38,045 bases of DNA from Alphaproteobacteria bacterium (GTDB lineage: Bacteria > Pseudomonadota > Alphaproteobacteria > Reyranellales > Reyranellaceae). Shown in pieces: positions 26,068 through 35,692 of this stretch. Under the pieces are notes generated by a model. That model was given only the letters and a program-made list of their open reading frames with translations. It had not been told where the DNA came from and did not search any database. Within the stretch, counting starts at the first letter, position 1. The number at the start of each line of letters is the position of its first letter. The DNA is taken from assembly GCA_947474005.1 (NCBI GenBank), contig CANJHI010000030.1, positions 1-38,045 on the forward strand. The letters are read 5' to 3'. Made by a program: the position numbers and the translations under genes.

Positions 26068-26457
26068 TTAGCCTGTGGCGCCATGCGGGTGCAAGCGGTC
26101 CGCAGACCCAGACCCGCCTGCGGCCTTCGGAGCCAATCTGGCGAGAGCCTGTTCCGTCGAATTAGCCACATCGAACAGCTGCGAAAATCCACTGACCAGC
26201 AGGCAATCTGCCGCTGGCCCGCTAAAAGAACAAAATACGATCCGCGTCGACAATTCGGCGGCCTTGTGAAGCACGATTGCCAGGGCGCGCACGCCGGCGG
26301 CGCTCATATAGGTAACTGCGCTACCATCGACGATAACCCGACCGGCCGGACGCAATGCACCGACCATCAGCGCCTCGACAGACGCCGAGGTTGCCGAATC
26401 GACTCGTTCAGGCAGCATGATCGTGGCGATCTCGGCCTCCGGATGTGCTCCTTTCAT
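26068..26457 (-). CDS. STAS-domain protein (anti-sigma-factor-antagonist-like)
   Basis: This 129-residue single-domain protein shows the STAS pattern: ATIMLPERVDSATSASVEAL at the first strand and helix, then VIVDGSAVTYMSAAGVRALA (about 41-60). SpoIIAA has MDSSG where this protein has MSAAG (51-55), so the phosphorylatable serine appears to be alanine. The C-terminal 15 residues are Gly/Ser-rich. Its ATG overlaps the stop of the upstream glycosyltransferase (ATGA) and is preceded by AGGAAG, so production is coupled to the glycan machinery. It may regulate that machinery by protein-protein contact, but no kinase or phosphatase partner is nearby. Confidence 0.75.
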   Translation of the reverse strand: MKGAHPEAEIATIMLPERVDSATSASVEALMVGALRPAGRVIVDGSAVTYMSAAGVRALAIVLHKAAELSTRIVFCSFSGPAADCLLVSGFSQLFDVANSTEQALARLAPKAAGGSGSADRLHPHGATG

Positions 26458-27596
26458 ACGGACTTCCTCACCGTACCATCCCCGCGGGAACTCCAGTCTC
26501 CCCCGAGGTCGGCGCCGCGCCAATAGATCGCGCGGCTGGCCAGCGCACCGACCATCAGCGCCGGCGCCAGTGCCTCGCGCACTAGCGCCGCCGCCGCCGC
26601 ACGCCATCCAAATTCAAGGCCGCGGCCCCCCATGAACCATTTCTCGCCCACCAGCCACGCCGCGGTATGGACGAACAGACCGACAATGACGGTGCCCGGC
26701 CCAGCTCCCGCGCAGGCGAGCGCTGCTGCGCCCGCGGCCCCCGAGACTGCCCAACCGATCACCGGTTCCCACAGCACCAGCGGCCACACCGGCAGGCGCA
26801 ATCGGGTGCGCGCCCAGCGGACCTGCCGCCGCCACACCGTCGTCCAGTCCCGAATCCCCAGCGGCAGCCGCAGCATCGTCTCGCCCAGGCACGTGCCGAG
26901 GCCCAGCTCGCGCACCGAGCGGACGACGGAATAATCGTCGGCGATCCATCGATTGAAACCGCGCCAGTTGCCGATCCGCTTCAGGGTGTCCCGCGACAGC
27001 AGGGTCACGCCTCCCGAAGCGACGGCCAAACCCAGGCGGTCGGCCGCAAACAGGAACCTCGCCTGATGCCCGTCGATGTACGCCCGCTCCATTTCAGCGG
27101 CGAAGTTCCCCGGCGCGTCGGCAGCCTTGAGCGCCAGGACGAGTCCCATCGCGTCGGAGAGCGGCGCCGCGGCGCGGCAAAGCTCGTCGACACCGAACAC
27201 GATGCCGGCGTCGCACAGGCCCACGATCTCCCGGCTGGCCGCCTCGAGCCCCTTGCGCACGTTGTTCATCTTGGGATTGAAGGTGTCATCGTTGCCGACG
27301 AGGATCGGCGCCTCCGGCCACAAGGCCCGTGTCGGGGCCACGGCGCCGTCGTCGGCATGGGCGACACAGATCAGGACCTCGACACCCGTCCGGGCGAGTT
27401 CGGCAAGTGCTGCGACGTAGGCCGCCGACGCGTCGCCTGCGCCGTTCATCGGTGCCACGATGCTGAAATCGGCGGGCCGATGCCGTGCGGCCGTCATCCG
27501 TCTAGGCTGACGCGCGAGCGCCGCACTCGCCCAGTGCACGGCCGAACTCAGCGACCACCAGCCGAGCCCGAGCCAGACAGGGGCACCGATATCCAT
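26454..27596 (-). CDS. Membrane glycosyltransferase, GT21 ceramide-glucosyltransferase/HpnI-like
   Basis: The 380-residue protein has an N-terminal helix, a GT-A domain and about three C-terminal helices. NPKMNN (107-112), a D129-containing CDAGI, ADDYSVV and RRQVRW follow the D1-D2-D3-(Q/R)xxRW layout of ceramide glucosyltransferases and the hopanoid enzyme HpnI. The natural acceptor is likely a membrane lipid, making this a candidate for the priming step that puts the first sugar on a lipid carrier. It sits 3 bp after the KpsT-like ATPase. Assignment to HpnI specifically is not possible; no other hopanoid gene is present. Confidence 0.75.
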   Translation of the reverse strand: MDIGAPVWLGLGWWSLSSAVHWASAALARQPRRMTAARHRPADFSIVAPMNGAGDASAAYVAALAELARTGVEVLICVAHADDGAVAPTRALWPEAPILVGNDDTFNPKMNNVRKGLEAASREIVGLCDAGIVFGVDELCRAAAPLSDAMGLVLALKAADAPGNFAAEMERAYIDGHQARFLFAADRLGLAVASGGVTLLSRDTLKRIGNWRGFNRWIADDYSVVRSVRELGLGTCLGETMLRLPLGIRDWTTVWRRQVRWARTRLRLPVWPLVLWEPVIGWAVSGAAGAAALACAGAGPGTVIVGLFVHTAAWLVGEKWFMGGRGLEFGWRAAAAALVREALAPALMVGALASRAIYWRGADLGGDWSSRGDGTVRKSV

Positions 27597-27599
27597 CCG

Positions 27600-28388
27600 T
27601 CATCTCTTCTCGCCTGCCGAGAAGCGATTCACGTCGTCTTTTTCCACCAGGAGCGCGCGATGATACGACCGGATGACCTCGTTGGGATCGCCCTGTTCGC
27701 GGATCCGGCCGTCCTCGATCCAGATGGCGCGCGTGCACAGGCGGCGCACCTCGGCCATCGAATGCGACACGAAGAGAAGCGTGCCGGTCTTACGGAAATT
27801 GTCGATCCAGTCGAGGCACTTACGCTGGAAGGCGGCGTCGCCGACCGACAGGGCCTCGTCGACGACTAGGATTTCCGCCTCGACATGGGCACAGATCGAG
27901 AAGGCCAGGCGCGTGCGCATGCCCATGGAATAGTGCTTCACCGGCTGATCCATGTAGTCGCCGATGCCCGCGAACTCCGCGATCGAGTCGAATTTCCGCA
28001 GGACCTCGGCCCGCCTGAGGCCAAGCACGGCACCGCCGATCAGGACGTTCTCGCGGCCCGTCAGCTCCTGGTCGAAGGTCGATCCCAGTGCCAGAACCGG
28101 CGCGATCCGGCCCGACACCCGGAGTTCGCCATGGCTGGGCAGGGTCATGCCGCAGATGACCTGCAGCAACGTGGATTTACCGCAGCCGTTGCGCCCCAGC
28201 ACGCCGATGCTCTCGCCGCGCTTGACGCTGATGTCGATGTCGCGAAGCACCCAGAAGGGCTTGAAGTACGCCTTCCACCACCCGAACAGGACCTGCTTCA
28301 GCCAGTCGTTGCGATGGGCGTAGAGCTGGTAAGCCTTGCCGAGGTGCTTGGCCTCGACGACGATCTCAGATGACGTCGACGATGACAT
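27600..28388 (-). CDS. Polysaccharide ABC exporter ATP-binding protein (KpsT/TagH/Wzt-type)
   Basis: The 262-residue ATPase has Walker A GRNGCGKST (65-73), a degenerate signature YSMGMRTRLAF (153-163), Walker B ILVVDEAL (173-180) and H-loop VSHSMAEV. The amphipathic start and YSMGM signature are characteristic of capsule, teichoic acid and O-antigen exporters. It lacks the long C-terminal glycan-binding extension of some Wzt proteins, so it is closer to KpsT. The ATG at 28388 lies inside the end of the permease gene (23-bp overlap); the open frame to 28463 is not needed. With the permease it would move a lipid-linked glycan across the inner membrane. Confidence 0.9.
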   Translation of the reverse strand: MSSSTSSEIVVEAKHLGKAYQLYAHRNDWLKQVLFGWWKAYFKPFWVLRDIDISVKRGESIGVLGRNGCGKSTLLQVICGMTLPSHGELRVSGRIAPVLALGSTFDQELTGRENVLIGGAVLGLRRAEVLRKFDSIAEFAGIGDYMDQPVKHYSMGMRTRLAFSICAHVEAEILVVDEALSVGDAAFQRKCLDWIDNFRKTGTLLFVSHSMAEVRRLCTRAIWIEDGRIREQGDPNEVIRSYHRALLVEKDDVNRFSAGEKR

Positions 28389-29241
28389 TCCGGTACCTGT
28401 CGAAAAACCAATAGCCGAAATAGAAGGTGACGACCGACGTGAGCAAGGTCCAGCCGTAGACAAGGAGGTTCGGCACCTTGCCGAGCAGCACGATGTCGCG
28501 CATGACCTCGACGTAGCCGGTCAGCGCATTGGCGTAGATCCAGAAGTCGAACGGCGCCGGCAATGAACTGTGCTGGTAGAAGATCGGCGTGGCGAACATG
28601 AACAACGGCACCACGTTGATCATGAAGTAGCCGGCGTCGCGGGTGAAGGCGCCGATCGCGCACAGGAACCACGACATGCCGATCAGGAACGCCATGAAGG
28701 GAATCAGGATCAGCGGCATCAGCAGCACCGTCCACGGTAGGCTGCGGGTGATGGCGAGCTGGAAGATCAGCATGACGCCGATCGAGATCAGTGTGTAGGC
28801 GGTCGCGCGCAGGGTCGATATCACCGCCAGCATGTCGCTGGGAAAGATCGTCTGCTTGATGAAGTGGGTATATTCGTGCAGCAGCATCGGCGCGCGAAAC
28901 GCCATCTCGGACCAGAAATTGAAGACGATAATGCCGCTGAAGATGAACAGCGAGTAGGTGACGAGTGTTCCACCGCCCTCGGCGCCCGGCAGTTTCAGGT
29001 TGGTGGAAAAGGCGAAGGAATAGACGGTGATGGCAAGAAGCGGCGCAACCACCGCCCAGATCCAGCCGGCAATCGACCCTTTGAACCGCTCGCGGATCTC
29101 GCGCCGCAGGATGGCCATGATCAGATCCTGATGCTGGACCATCTGCACGAAGGGTCTCGTCATGAAACGGGAGGCGCGCTGCAGCGGGCCGAGATTCTCG
29201 ACCACGATCTGCTTGCCGTTGACGACTTTCACCGACGGCAT
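28366..29241 (-). CDS. Polysaccharide ABC exporter permease (KpsM/Wzm/TagG-type)
   Basis: The 291-residue protein has six predicted membrane helices and the ABC-2 pattern of KpsM/Wzm/TagG proteins. LIMAILRREIRERFKGSIAG precedes the first helix, and a late FATPIFYQHSSLP precedes the final pair. It is the first gene of the ten-gene glycan operon. An AAGGAG lies 11 bases before the ATG. The start is only 28 bp from the 3' end of tRNA-Lys on the same strand, leaving no room for a full independent promoter in the gap. Confidence 0.9.
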   Translation of the reverse strand: MPSVKVVNGKQIVVENLGPLQRASRFMTRPFVQMVQHQDLIMAILRREIRERFKGSIAGWIWAVVAPLLAITVYSFAFSTNLKLPGAEGGGTLVTYSLFIFSGIIVFNFWSEMAFRAPMLLHEYTHFIKQTIFPSDMLAVISTLRATAYTLISIGVMLIFQLAITRSLPWTVLLMPLILIPFMAFLIGMSWFLCAIGAFTRDAGYFMINVVPLFMFATPIFYQHSSLPAPFDFWIYANALTGYVEVMRDIVLLGKVPNLLVYGWTLLTSVVTFYFGYWFFDRYRNVIVDVI

Positions 29242-29269
29242 GAGCCGCGTCTCTCCTTCTCGAATCCAG

Positions 29270-29344
29270 TGGTGAGCCCGGTGGGGTACGATCCCACGAC
29301 CCTCTGATTAAAAGTCAGATGCTCTACCGCTGAGCTACGGGCTC
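29270..29344 (-). tRNA. tRNA-Lys (UUU)
   Basis: A complete cloverleaf reads on the minus strand. The acceptor stem is GAGCCCG/CGGGCTC, followed by the D-arm GCTC...GAGC, the anticodon arm TCTGA-CTTTTAA-TCAGA with anticodon TTT, and the T-arm GTGGG...CCCAC. Discriminator A and an encoded CCA follow. Total 75 nt with CCA, 72 without. There is no intron. The D-loop carries GG and the T-loop reads ATCGTAC, so the TTC of standard T-loops is altered; this may be a sequence variant and does not break the fold. Confidence 0.93.
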
Positions 29345-29385
29345 GCTCCGGCGTTACGCGGCAGGCCGAAACCCCGCGCGGCGCC

Positions 29386-29414
29386 CGTATAAGGTGCGCC
29401 AGCCCCACGGTCAA
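29386..29414 (-). promoter_or_regulatory. Promoter of tRNA-Lys, possibly also of the glycan operon
   Basis: On the minus strand TTGACC (29414-29409) and TATACG (29391-29386) are spaced by exactly 17 bp, a strong sigma-70-type promoter by eye. Transcription would start about 35 nt before the mature tRNA. As no terminator is seen between the tRNA and the permease gene, this promoter may also feed the downstream operon. Confidence 0.6.
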
Positions 29415-29446
29415 CGCGACCTCTGGGGGCAAGGCCTGGTCCCTGG

Positions 29447-29953
29447 TCAGGACTTGGCGAACTTCGCCTTCAGCCGTGCGAATACCCGCTTGGAGACGAA
29501 TTGCGACGTATCTCCGCCCAATCGCGCAATATCCTTCACCAGAGATGAAGCGATGAACTGATGCCGGTCGGACGCCATCAGGAAGATGGTCTCGATGTTG
29601 GGCTCCATGCGGGCATTCATGTTGGCCATCTGGATTTCGTACTCGAAATCCGAAACCGCCCGCAGTCCGCGGATGATCACCGAAGCGCCCATTTCGAGCG
29701 CGAAATGAATCAGCAGACAATCGAACGGCACGACCACGATCCGCTCCCGGTCCGCCGGCGGAAAGTCCGCGATATCCTCGCGGATGATCTCCATCCGCTC
29801 CTCGAGCGAGAATAACGGCCCCTTGCCGATGTTGATCGCACATCCGATCACCAGCTTGTCGACGAGCCGCAACGAGCGGCGCATGACTTCCATGTGCCCG
29901 CTGGTAATGGGATCGAACGTGCCCGGATAGACGCCGGTGCGTTCTGAGGCCAT
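29447..29953 (-). CDS. coaD: Phosphopantetheine adenylyltransferase
   Basis: The 168-residue enzyme catalyses the fourth step of coenzyme A synthesis, joining 4'-phosphopantetheine and ATP to dephospho-CoA. The nucleotidyltransferase motif is TFDPITSGH (12-20). Other family segments are IIRGLRAVSDFEYE and a late SSLVKDIARLGGD. Length is standard. It lies 55 bp after gyrA on the same strand, an arrangement found in other alphaproteobacteria. Confidence 0.96.
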   Translation of the reverse strand: MASERTGVYPGTFDPITSGHMEVMRRSLRLVDKLVIGCAINIGKGPLFSLEERMEIIREDIADFPPADRERIVVVPFDCLLIHFALEMGASVIIRGLRAVSDFEYEIQMANMNARMEPNIETIFLMASDRHQFIASSLVKDIARLGGDTSQFVSKRVFARLKAKFAKS

Positions 29954-30008
29954 TTCTCCCCCTTGTGTGCCAGATGCGGCGGCGGAGTCTTAGCGACACA
30001 GGCGTTCC

Positions 30009-32819
<2,811 letters not shown>

Positions 32820-32895
32820 GGAGACCTGGTTTTTACTCGTTATTTTGGCCCAGCCAGAGGGCCCGGCGGAACAAGCCGGCACCCTACCAAACTAC

Positions 32896-32928
32896 CTCCC
32901 GAACACCAACAAAAAACGCATTCGGGAG
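32896..32928. repeat. Inverted repeat in the gyrA leader
   Basis: An 8-bp perfect inverted repeat (CTCCCGAA at 32896-32903, TTCGGGAG at 32921-32928) with a 17-nt spacer lies about 80 bp upstream of the gyrA start. Two smaller 5-bp hairpins (GGCCC/GGGCC at 32847-32863; CCGGC/GCCGG at 32863-32879) follow toward the gene. Together they could fold the gyrA 5' leader or mark an operator. No known binding motif is recognised. Confidence 0.4.
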
Positions 32929-32933
32929 CGGTC

Positions 32934-32967
32934 TTTAACTAATTGATTTAATTGGTAAAATTGTCAC
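32934..32967. promoter_or_regulatory. AT-rich divergent promoter region, gyrA / HAD gene
   Basis: This short tract is strikingly AT-rich in a GC-rich window. On the plus strand TAAAAT (32956-32961) is a good -10 candidate, with TTTAAC 16 bp upstream as a poor -35. On the minus strand GTGACA lies in the same tract as a -35-like hexamer for gyrA, but its -10 partner is unclear. The AT-richness may also favour supercoiling-sensitive melting, as expected of a gyrase promoter. Confidence 0.4.
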
Positions 32968-32995
32968 CCCAAATGGATCCCGGAAAGGCTGCCAA

Positions 32996-33637
32996 TTGCC
33001 CCCAGAAACAGGCTCCCAAAACCCATCGACCGTCGTCTTCGATATGGGCGGCGTCCTGCTCGACTGGAACCCGCGCCACCTCTACCGCAAGCTGATCCCG
33101 GAACCTGAGAAAATGGAGCAATTCCTGGCGTCCGTGACCACGACCCAGTGGCACGTCGTCCAGGACCACGGCGGCGACCCGGCCGAGGCGACACGTCGGC
33201 TGCAGGCCGAATTCCCGGCTCACGCGTCCCTGATCGCTGCCTTCTACGACCGCTTCGACGAGATGTGCGAGCACGCCTTCTCCGATATGACCGAACTCGT
33301 CGATCGGCTCCATCGGGCCGGCACGCCGCTCTATCTTCTGTCCAACGCGCCGGCCTTCCTCGACGGCTGGCTACGGGGACCGGCCCACAAACGCCATCCC
33401 TTCCTCGGCCATTTCCGCGACTATGTGGTCTCTGGCAAGGTCGGATGCTCCAAGCCCGCGCCGGAAATCTACGACCTCGTCTGCCGCACAGGCCGGTTCC
33501 AGCCGGGCGACGCCGTCTTTATCGACGATGTCCAGGCAAACGTCGAAGGCGCACGGTCGTTCGGCATGAACGCGATTCATCACCGCTCGGCCGACGAAAC
33601 CGCCCGCGCGCTACGCGCAATGGGGCTGCCGATCTAG
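32996..33637 (+). CDS. HAD-superfamily hydrolase (subfamily IA, YihX-like)
   Basis: The 213-residue protein has the HAD motif I FDMGGVLLDW (nucleophile Asp first; the usual second Asp is Gly, as in YihX-type members), motif II YLLSNAP, and a motif III/IV region with K-P in GCSKPAPEIY followed by FIDDVQANVEGA. It is likely a small-molecule phosphatase, for example for sugar phosphates, or a dehalogenase-like enzyme. The TTG start at 32996 has GGAAAGG upstream, and no ATG fits before motif I. It is divergent from gyrA and convergent with ssb. Confidence 0.85.
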   Translation: MPPETGSQNPSTVVFDMGGVLLDWNPRHLYRKLIPEPEKMEQFLASVTTTQWHVVQDHGGDPAEATRRLQAEFPAHASLIAAFYDRFDEMCEHAFSDMTELVDRLHRAGTPLYLLSNAPAFLDGWLRGPAHKRHPFLGHFRDYVVSGKVGCSKPAPEIYDLVCRTGRFQPGDAVFIDDVQANVEGARSFGMNAIHHRSADETARALRAMGLPI

Positions 33638-33666
33638 CGCCGCGCGCTCCTGGAACAGCCTACTTC

Positions 33667-34161
33667 CTAGAACGGAATATCGTCGTCCAGTTCGGCCTTG
33701 CTGCCACGTGCCGCCGGCCGACCGCCGCCACCGCCCGACGGAGGTGCGCTGCCACCCATGTCGTCATCCATGCCACCGGCCGAGCCACCACCGCCCTCAC
33801 TGCCGCCGCTGCGGCCGTCGAGCATCGTGAGCGTGCCGCCGAAGCGCGGGACGACAACTTCGGTCGTGTAGCGCTCTTGGCCGCTTTGGTCGGTCCATTT
33901 GCGGGTGGTGAGCTGGCCTTCGAGATAGACCTTGGCGCCCTTCTTCAGGAATTTCTGGGCAACTTCGGCCAGCTTGTCGTTGAAGATCACGACGCGGTGC
34001 CATTCGGTGCGCTCCTTGCGCTCGCCGCTGTTGCGATCGCGCCAGGTCTCCGATGTCGCCACCGACATGTTCACCAGCGAACGGCCGTCCTGCATGGCCT
34101 TCACTTCGGGATCGCGGCCGAGATTGCCGACGAGAATGACTTTGTTGACGCTGCCCGCCAT
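33667..34161 (-). CDS. ssb: Single-stranded DNA-binding protein
   Basis: The 164-residue SSB has the OB fold (about 4-110: [49 protein letters not shown]). A Gly-rich disordered linker follows, then the acidic tip DDDIPF that recruits partner proteins in replication and repair. It coats single-stranded DNA as a tetramer. It is separated from uvrA by an MFS gene, whereas in E. coli the two are directly divergent. A 6-bp inverted repeat (GGTGCC / GGCACC, 34183-34203) lies in its leader. Confidence 0.96.
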   Translation of the reverse strand: MAGSVNKVILVGNLGRDPEVKAMQDGRSLVNMSVATSETWRDRNSGERKERTEWHRVVIFNDKLAEVAQKFLKKGAKVYLEGQLTTRKWTDQSGQERYTTEVVVPRFGGTLTMLDGRSGGSEGGGGSAGGMDDDMGGSAPPSGGGGGRPAARGSKAELDDDIPF

Positions 34162-34291
34162 GGGGGCCTCCTTGGCTTTCCCGGTGCCACGGGACGCGGC
34201 ACCTACCTCACGGCGGGCAACCTAGCTCCGGTCGCCTGTGGGCAGCCACCAATTTTGGGTTGTGGGCGCCCGGTGCGGTCGACTGACGTGA

Positions 34292-34309
34292 GGCTGGCTC
34301 ATGCCAGCC
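34292..34309. repeat. Inverted repeat upstream of the MFS gene
   Basis: A perfect 7-bp inverted repeat (GGCTGGC / GCCAGCC) with a TCAT loop lies 53 bp before the MFS start, between ssb and the MFS gene. It could be an operator or a hairpin. No T-tract follows, so a terminator is unlikely. Confidence 0.35.
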
Positions 34310-34347
34310 CTCCGACAATTCATTGGCTGTGCGAGCAAAGCCTCCCC

Positions 34348-34353
34348 TATCCT
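34348..34353 (+). promoter_or_regulatory. Candidate -10 element of the MFS gene
   Basis: TATCCT lies 8 bp before the ATG at 34362, within CCCTATCCTCCGGCGCC. Initiation 7-8 bases downstream would fall on the start codon, and no Shine-Dalgarno sequence is seen, suggesting a leaderless message. Nearly the same string precedes uvrA. A weak -35 candidate, TTGGCT, is at 34323-34328 (19 bp spacer). Confidence 0.35.
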
Positions 34354-34361
34354 CCGGCGCC

Positions 34362-35606
34362 ATGAGCAAATCCTTCCATGTTCCCGAGGTCTCCCGAGGC
34401 CAGGCCTACGCCATGCTGGGCGGGGCCGCCCTGATGATGACCCTGGCCATGGGCATCCGGCAGAACCTCGGCCTGTTCCAGGCACCGGCTTCCAAGGAAC
34501 TGGGTATCGCCATTTCCGACTTCGCGCTGGCGATCTCCGTGCAGCAGGTCGCCTGGGGCCTGAGCCAGCCGATCGCCGGCGTGTTCGCCGACAAGCACGG
34601 CACGCGCTGGGTGGCGCTGGTCGGCAGCGCCCTGTTCATCCTGGGCATCTGGCTCACAGCCACCGCACAGGGCGCCCTGTCGATCGTGCTGGGGGCCGGC
34701 GTGCTGATCGGTGTGGCACTTGCCTGCACCACATCGGGGATCACGGCCAATATCGCCGCCCGTGTGGTCGAGCCGAACCGGCGGACACTTGCCTTCGGTA
34801 TCGTCTCCGCCGCGGGCTCCGTCGGCACCATGGTGACCGCGCCGATTGCCGCCTACCTTCTCAATACGGACGGCTGGCGTGCCGCGGTCTGGGCCTTTGT
34901 CATTCTCGCTTTCGCCATGCTGCCGGCCGCCTGGATCGGCAGCCGCGCCGACAAGCTGCCCAACAGCCTGCCGACCGACCGCGACCTCACGCTGCTACGC
35001 GCCCTCGACGAGGCGCGCCGCCACAGCGGCTATGTCGTCATGTCGATCGCCTTCTTCGTTTGCGGGCTGCAGCTCGTGTTCCTCACAACCCACCTGCCGA
35101 CCTACCTCGCCCAGTGCGGCATGGATGCGTCCTACAGCGCCATCGCGCTGATGCTGATCGGCGGCTTCAATATCCTGAGTTCGTGGCTGTTCGGCTGGCT
35201 GGGCGACCGCTACCCCAAACGCCTGCTGCTGGGCGCCATCTATCTCCTGCGCTCGGTTGCGCTGGCGCTGTTCTTCATGTTTCCGCCGACGCCGCTCAGC
35301 GTGGTCCTGTTCGGCGCCGCCATGGGGACCCTGTGGCTGGGCGTCATTCCGCTGGTCAACGGCCTCGTGGTCCAGATCTTCGGCCTGCGCTTCCTGTCGA
35401 CGCTGACCGGCATTGCCTTCCTGAGCCACCAGGCCGGCTCCTTCCTCGGCGCCTGGGGCGGCGGCTATCTCTTTGATCTCATGGGCTCCTACGACCTCGC
35501 CTGGAAGATCGGCGTCCTGGTCGGGTTGGCGGCAGGCACCCTGCAACTGCTCATGAACGACCGGCCGACGGACCGAGTGCTTGCAGCGCATGCACAGGCA
35601 GCCTGA
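34362..35606 (+). CDS. Major facilitator superfamily transporter
   Basis: The 414-residue protein has 12 predicted membrane helices. FADKHGTRWVALVG after the second helix and GDRYPKRLLLG in the second half are the two MFS loop-2-3 signatures. A hydrophilic central loop (about 190-225) separates the halves. Early IRQNLGLFQAP and repeated GxxxG helices resemble the oxalate/formate or monocarboxylate antiporter groups, but the substrate is not readable. An in-frame ATG at 34323 lacks support; 34362 starts the natural N-terminus. It sits between ssb and uvrA in an otherwise housekeeping region. Confidence 0.88.
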   Translation: MSKSFHVPEVSRGQAYAMLGGAALMMTLAMGIRQNLGLFQAPASKELGIAISDFALAISVQQVAWGLSQPIAGVFADKHGTRWVALVGSALFILGIWLTATAQGALSIVLGAGVLIGVALACTTSGITANIAARVVEPNRRTLAFGIVSAAGSVGTMVTAPIAAYLLNTDGWRAAVWAFVILAFAMLPAAWIGSRADKLPNSLPTDRDLTLLRALDEARRHSGYVVMSIAFFVCGLQLVFLTTHLPTYLAQCGMDASYSAIALMLIGGFNILSSWLFGWLGDRYPKRLLLGAIYLLRSVALALFFMFPPTPLSVVLFGAAMGTLWLGVIPLVNGLVVQIFGLRFLSTLTGIAFLSHQAGSFLGAWGGGYLFDLMGSYDLAWKIGVLVGLAAGTLQLLMNDRPTDRVLAAHAQAA

Positions 35607-35653
35607 GGCTGGGACCTGATATCGGGACTGGCGAAGCTGGGGGTTAATCGCCA

Positions 35654-35674
35654 TATGCGCTGATCTCGCGCATA
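35654..35674. promoter_or_regulatory. Palindromic operator candidate upstream of uvrA
   Basis: TATGCGC (35654-35660) and GCGCATA (35668-35674) form a perfect 7-bp inverted repeat with a 7-nt spacer. It lies where the -35 region of the uvrA promoter should be and ends 3 bp before the -10-like TATTCT (35678-35683). The form fits a dimeric repressor or activator site. It is not the GTTC-N7-GTTC direct repeat of alphaproteobacterial LexA. Confidence 0.45.
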
Positions 35675-35692
35675 CCCTATTCTCCGGTGCAC

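Noticed and set aside
29242-29344. Attachment-site duplication of the tRNA-Lys 3' end marking the glycan locus as an integrated island
   Set aside because: I looked for a second copy of the tRNA 3' end near 16.8-19.2 kb and elsewhere and saw none, and no integrase gene is present.
34162-34361. LexA (SOS) box for ssb, the MFS gene or uvrA
   Set aside because: No GTTC-N7-GTTC was found by eye here or in 35607-35692. Only unrelated inverted repeats are present.
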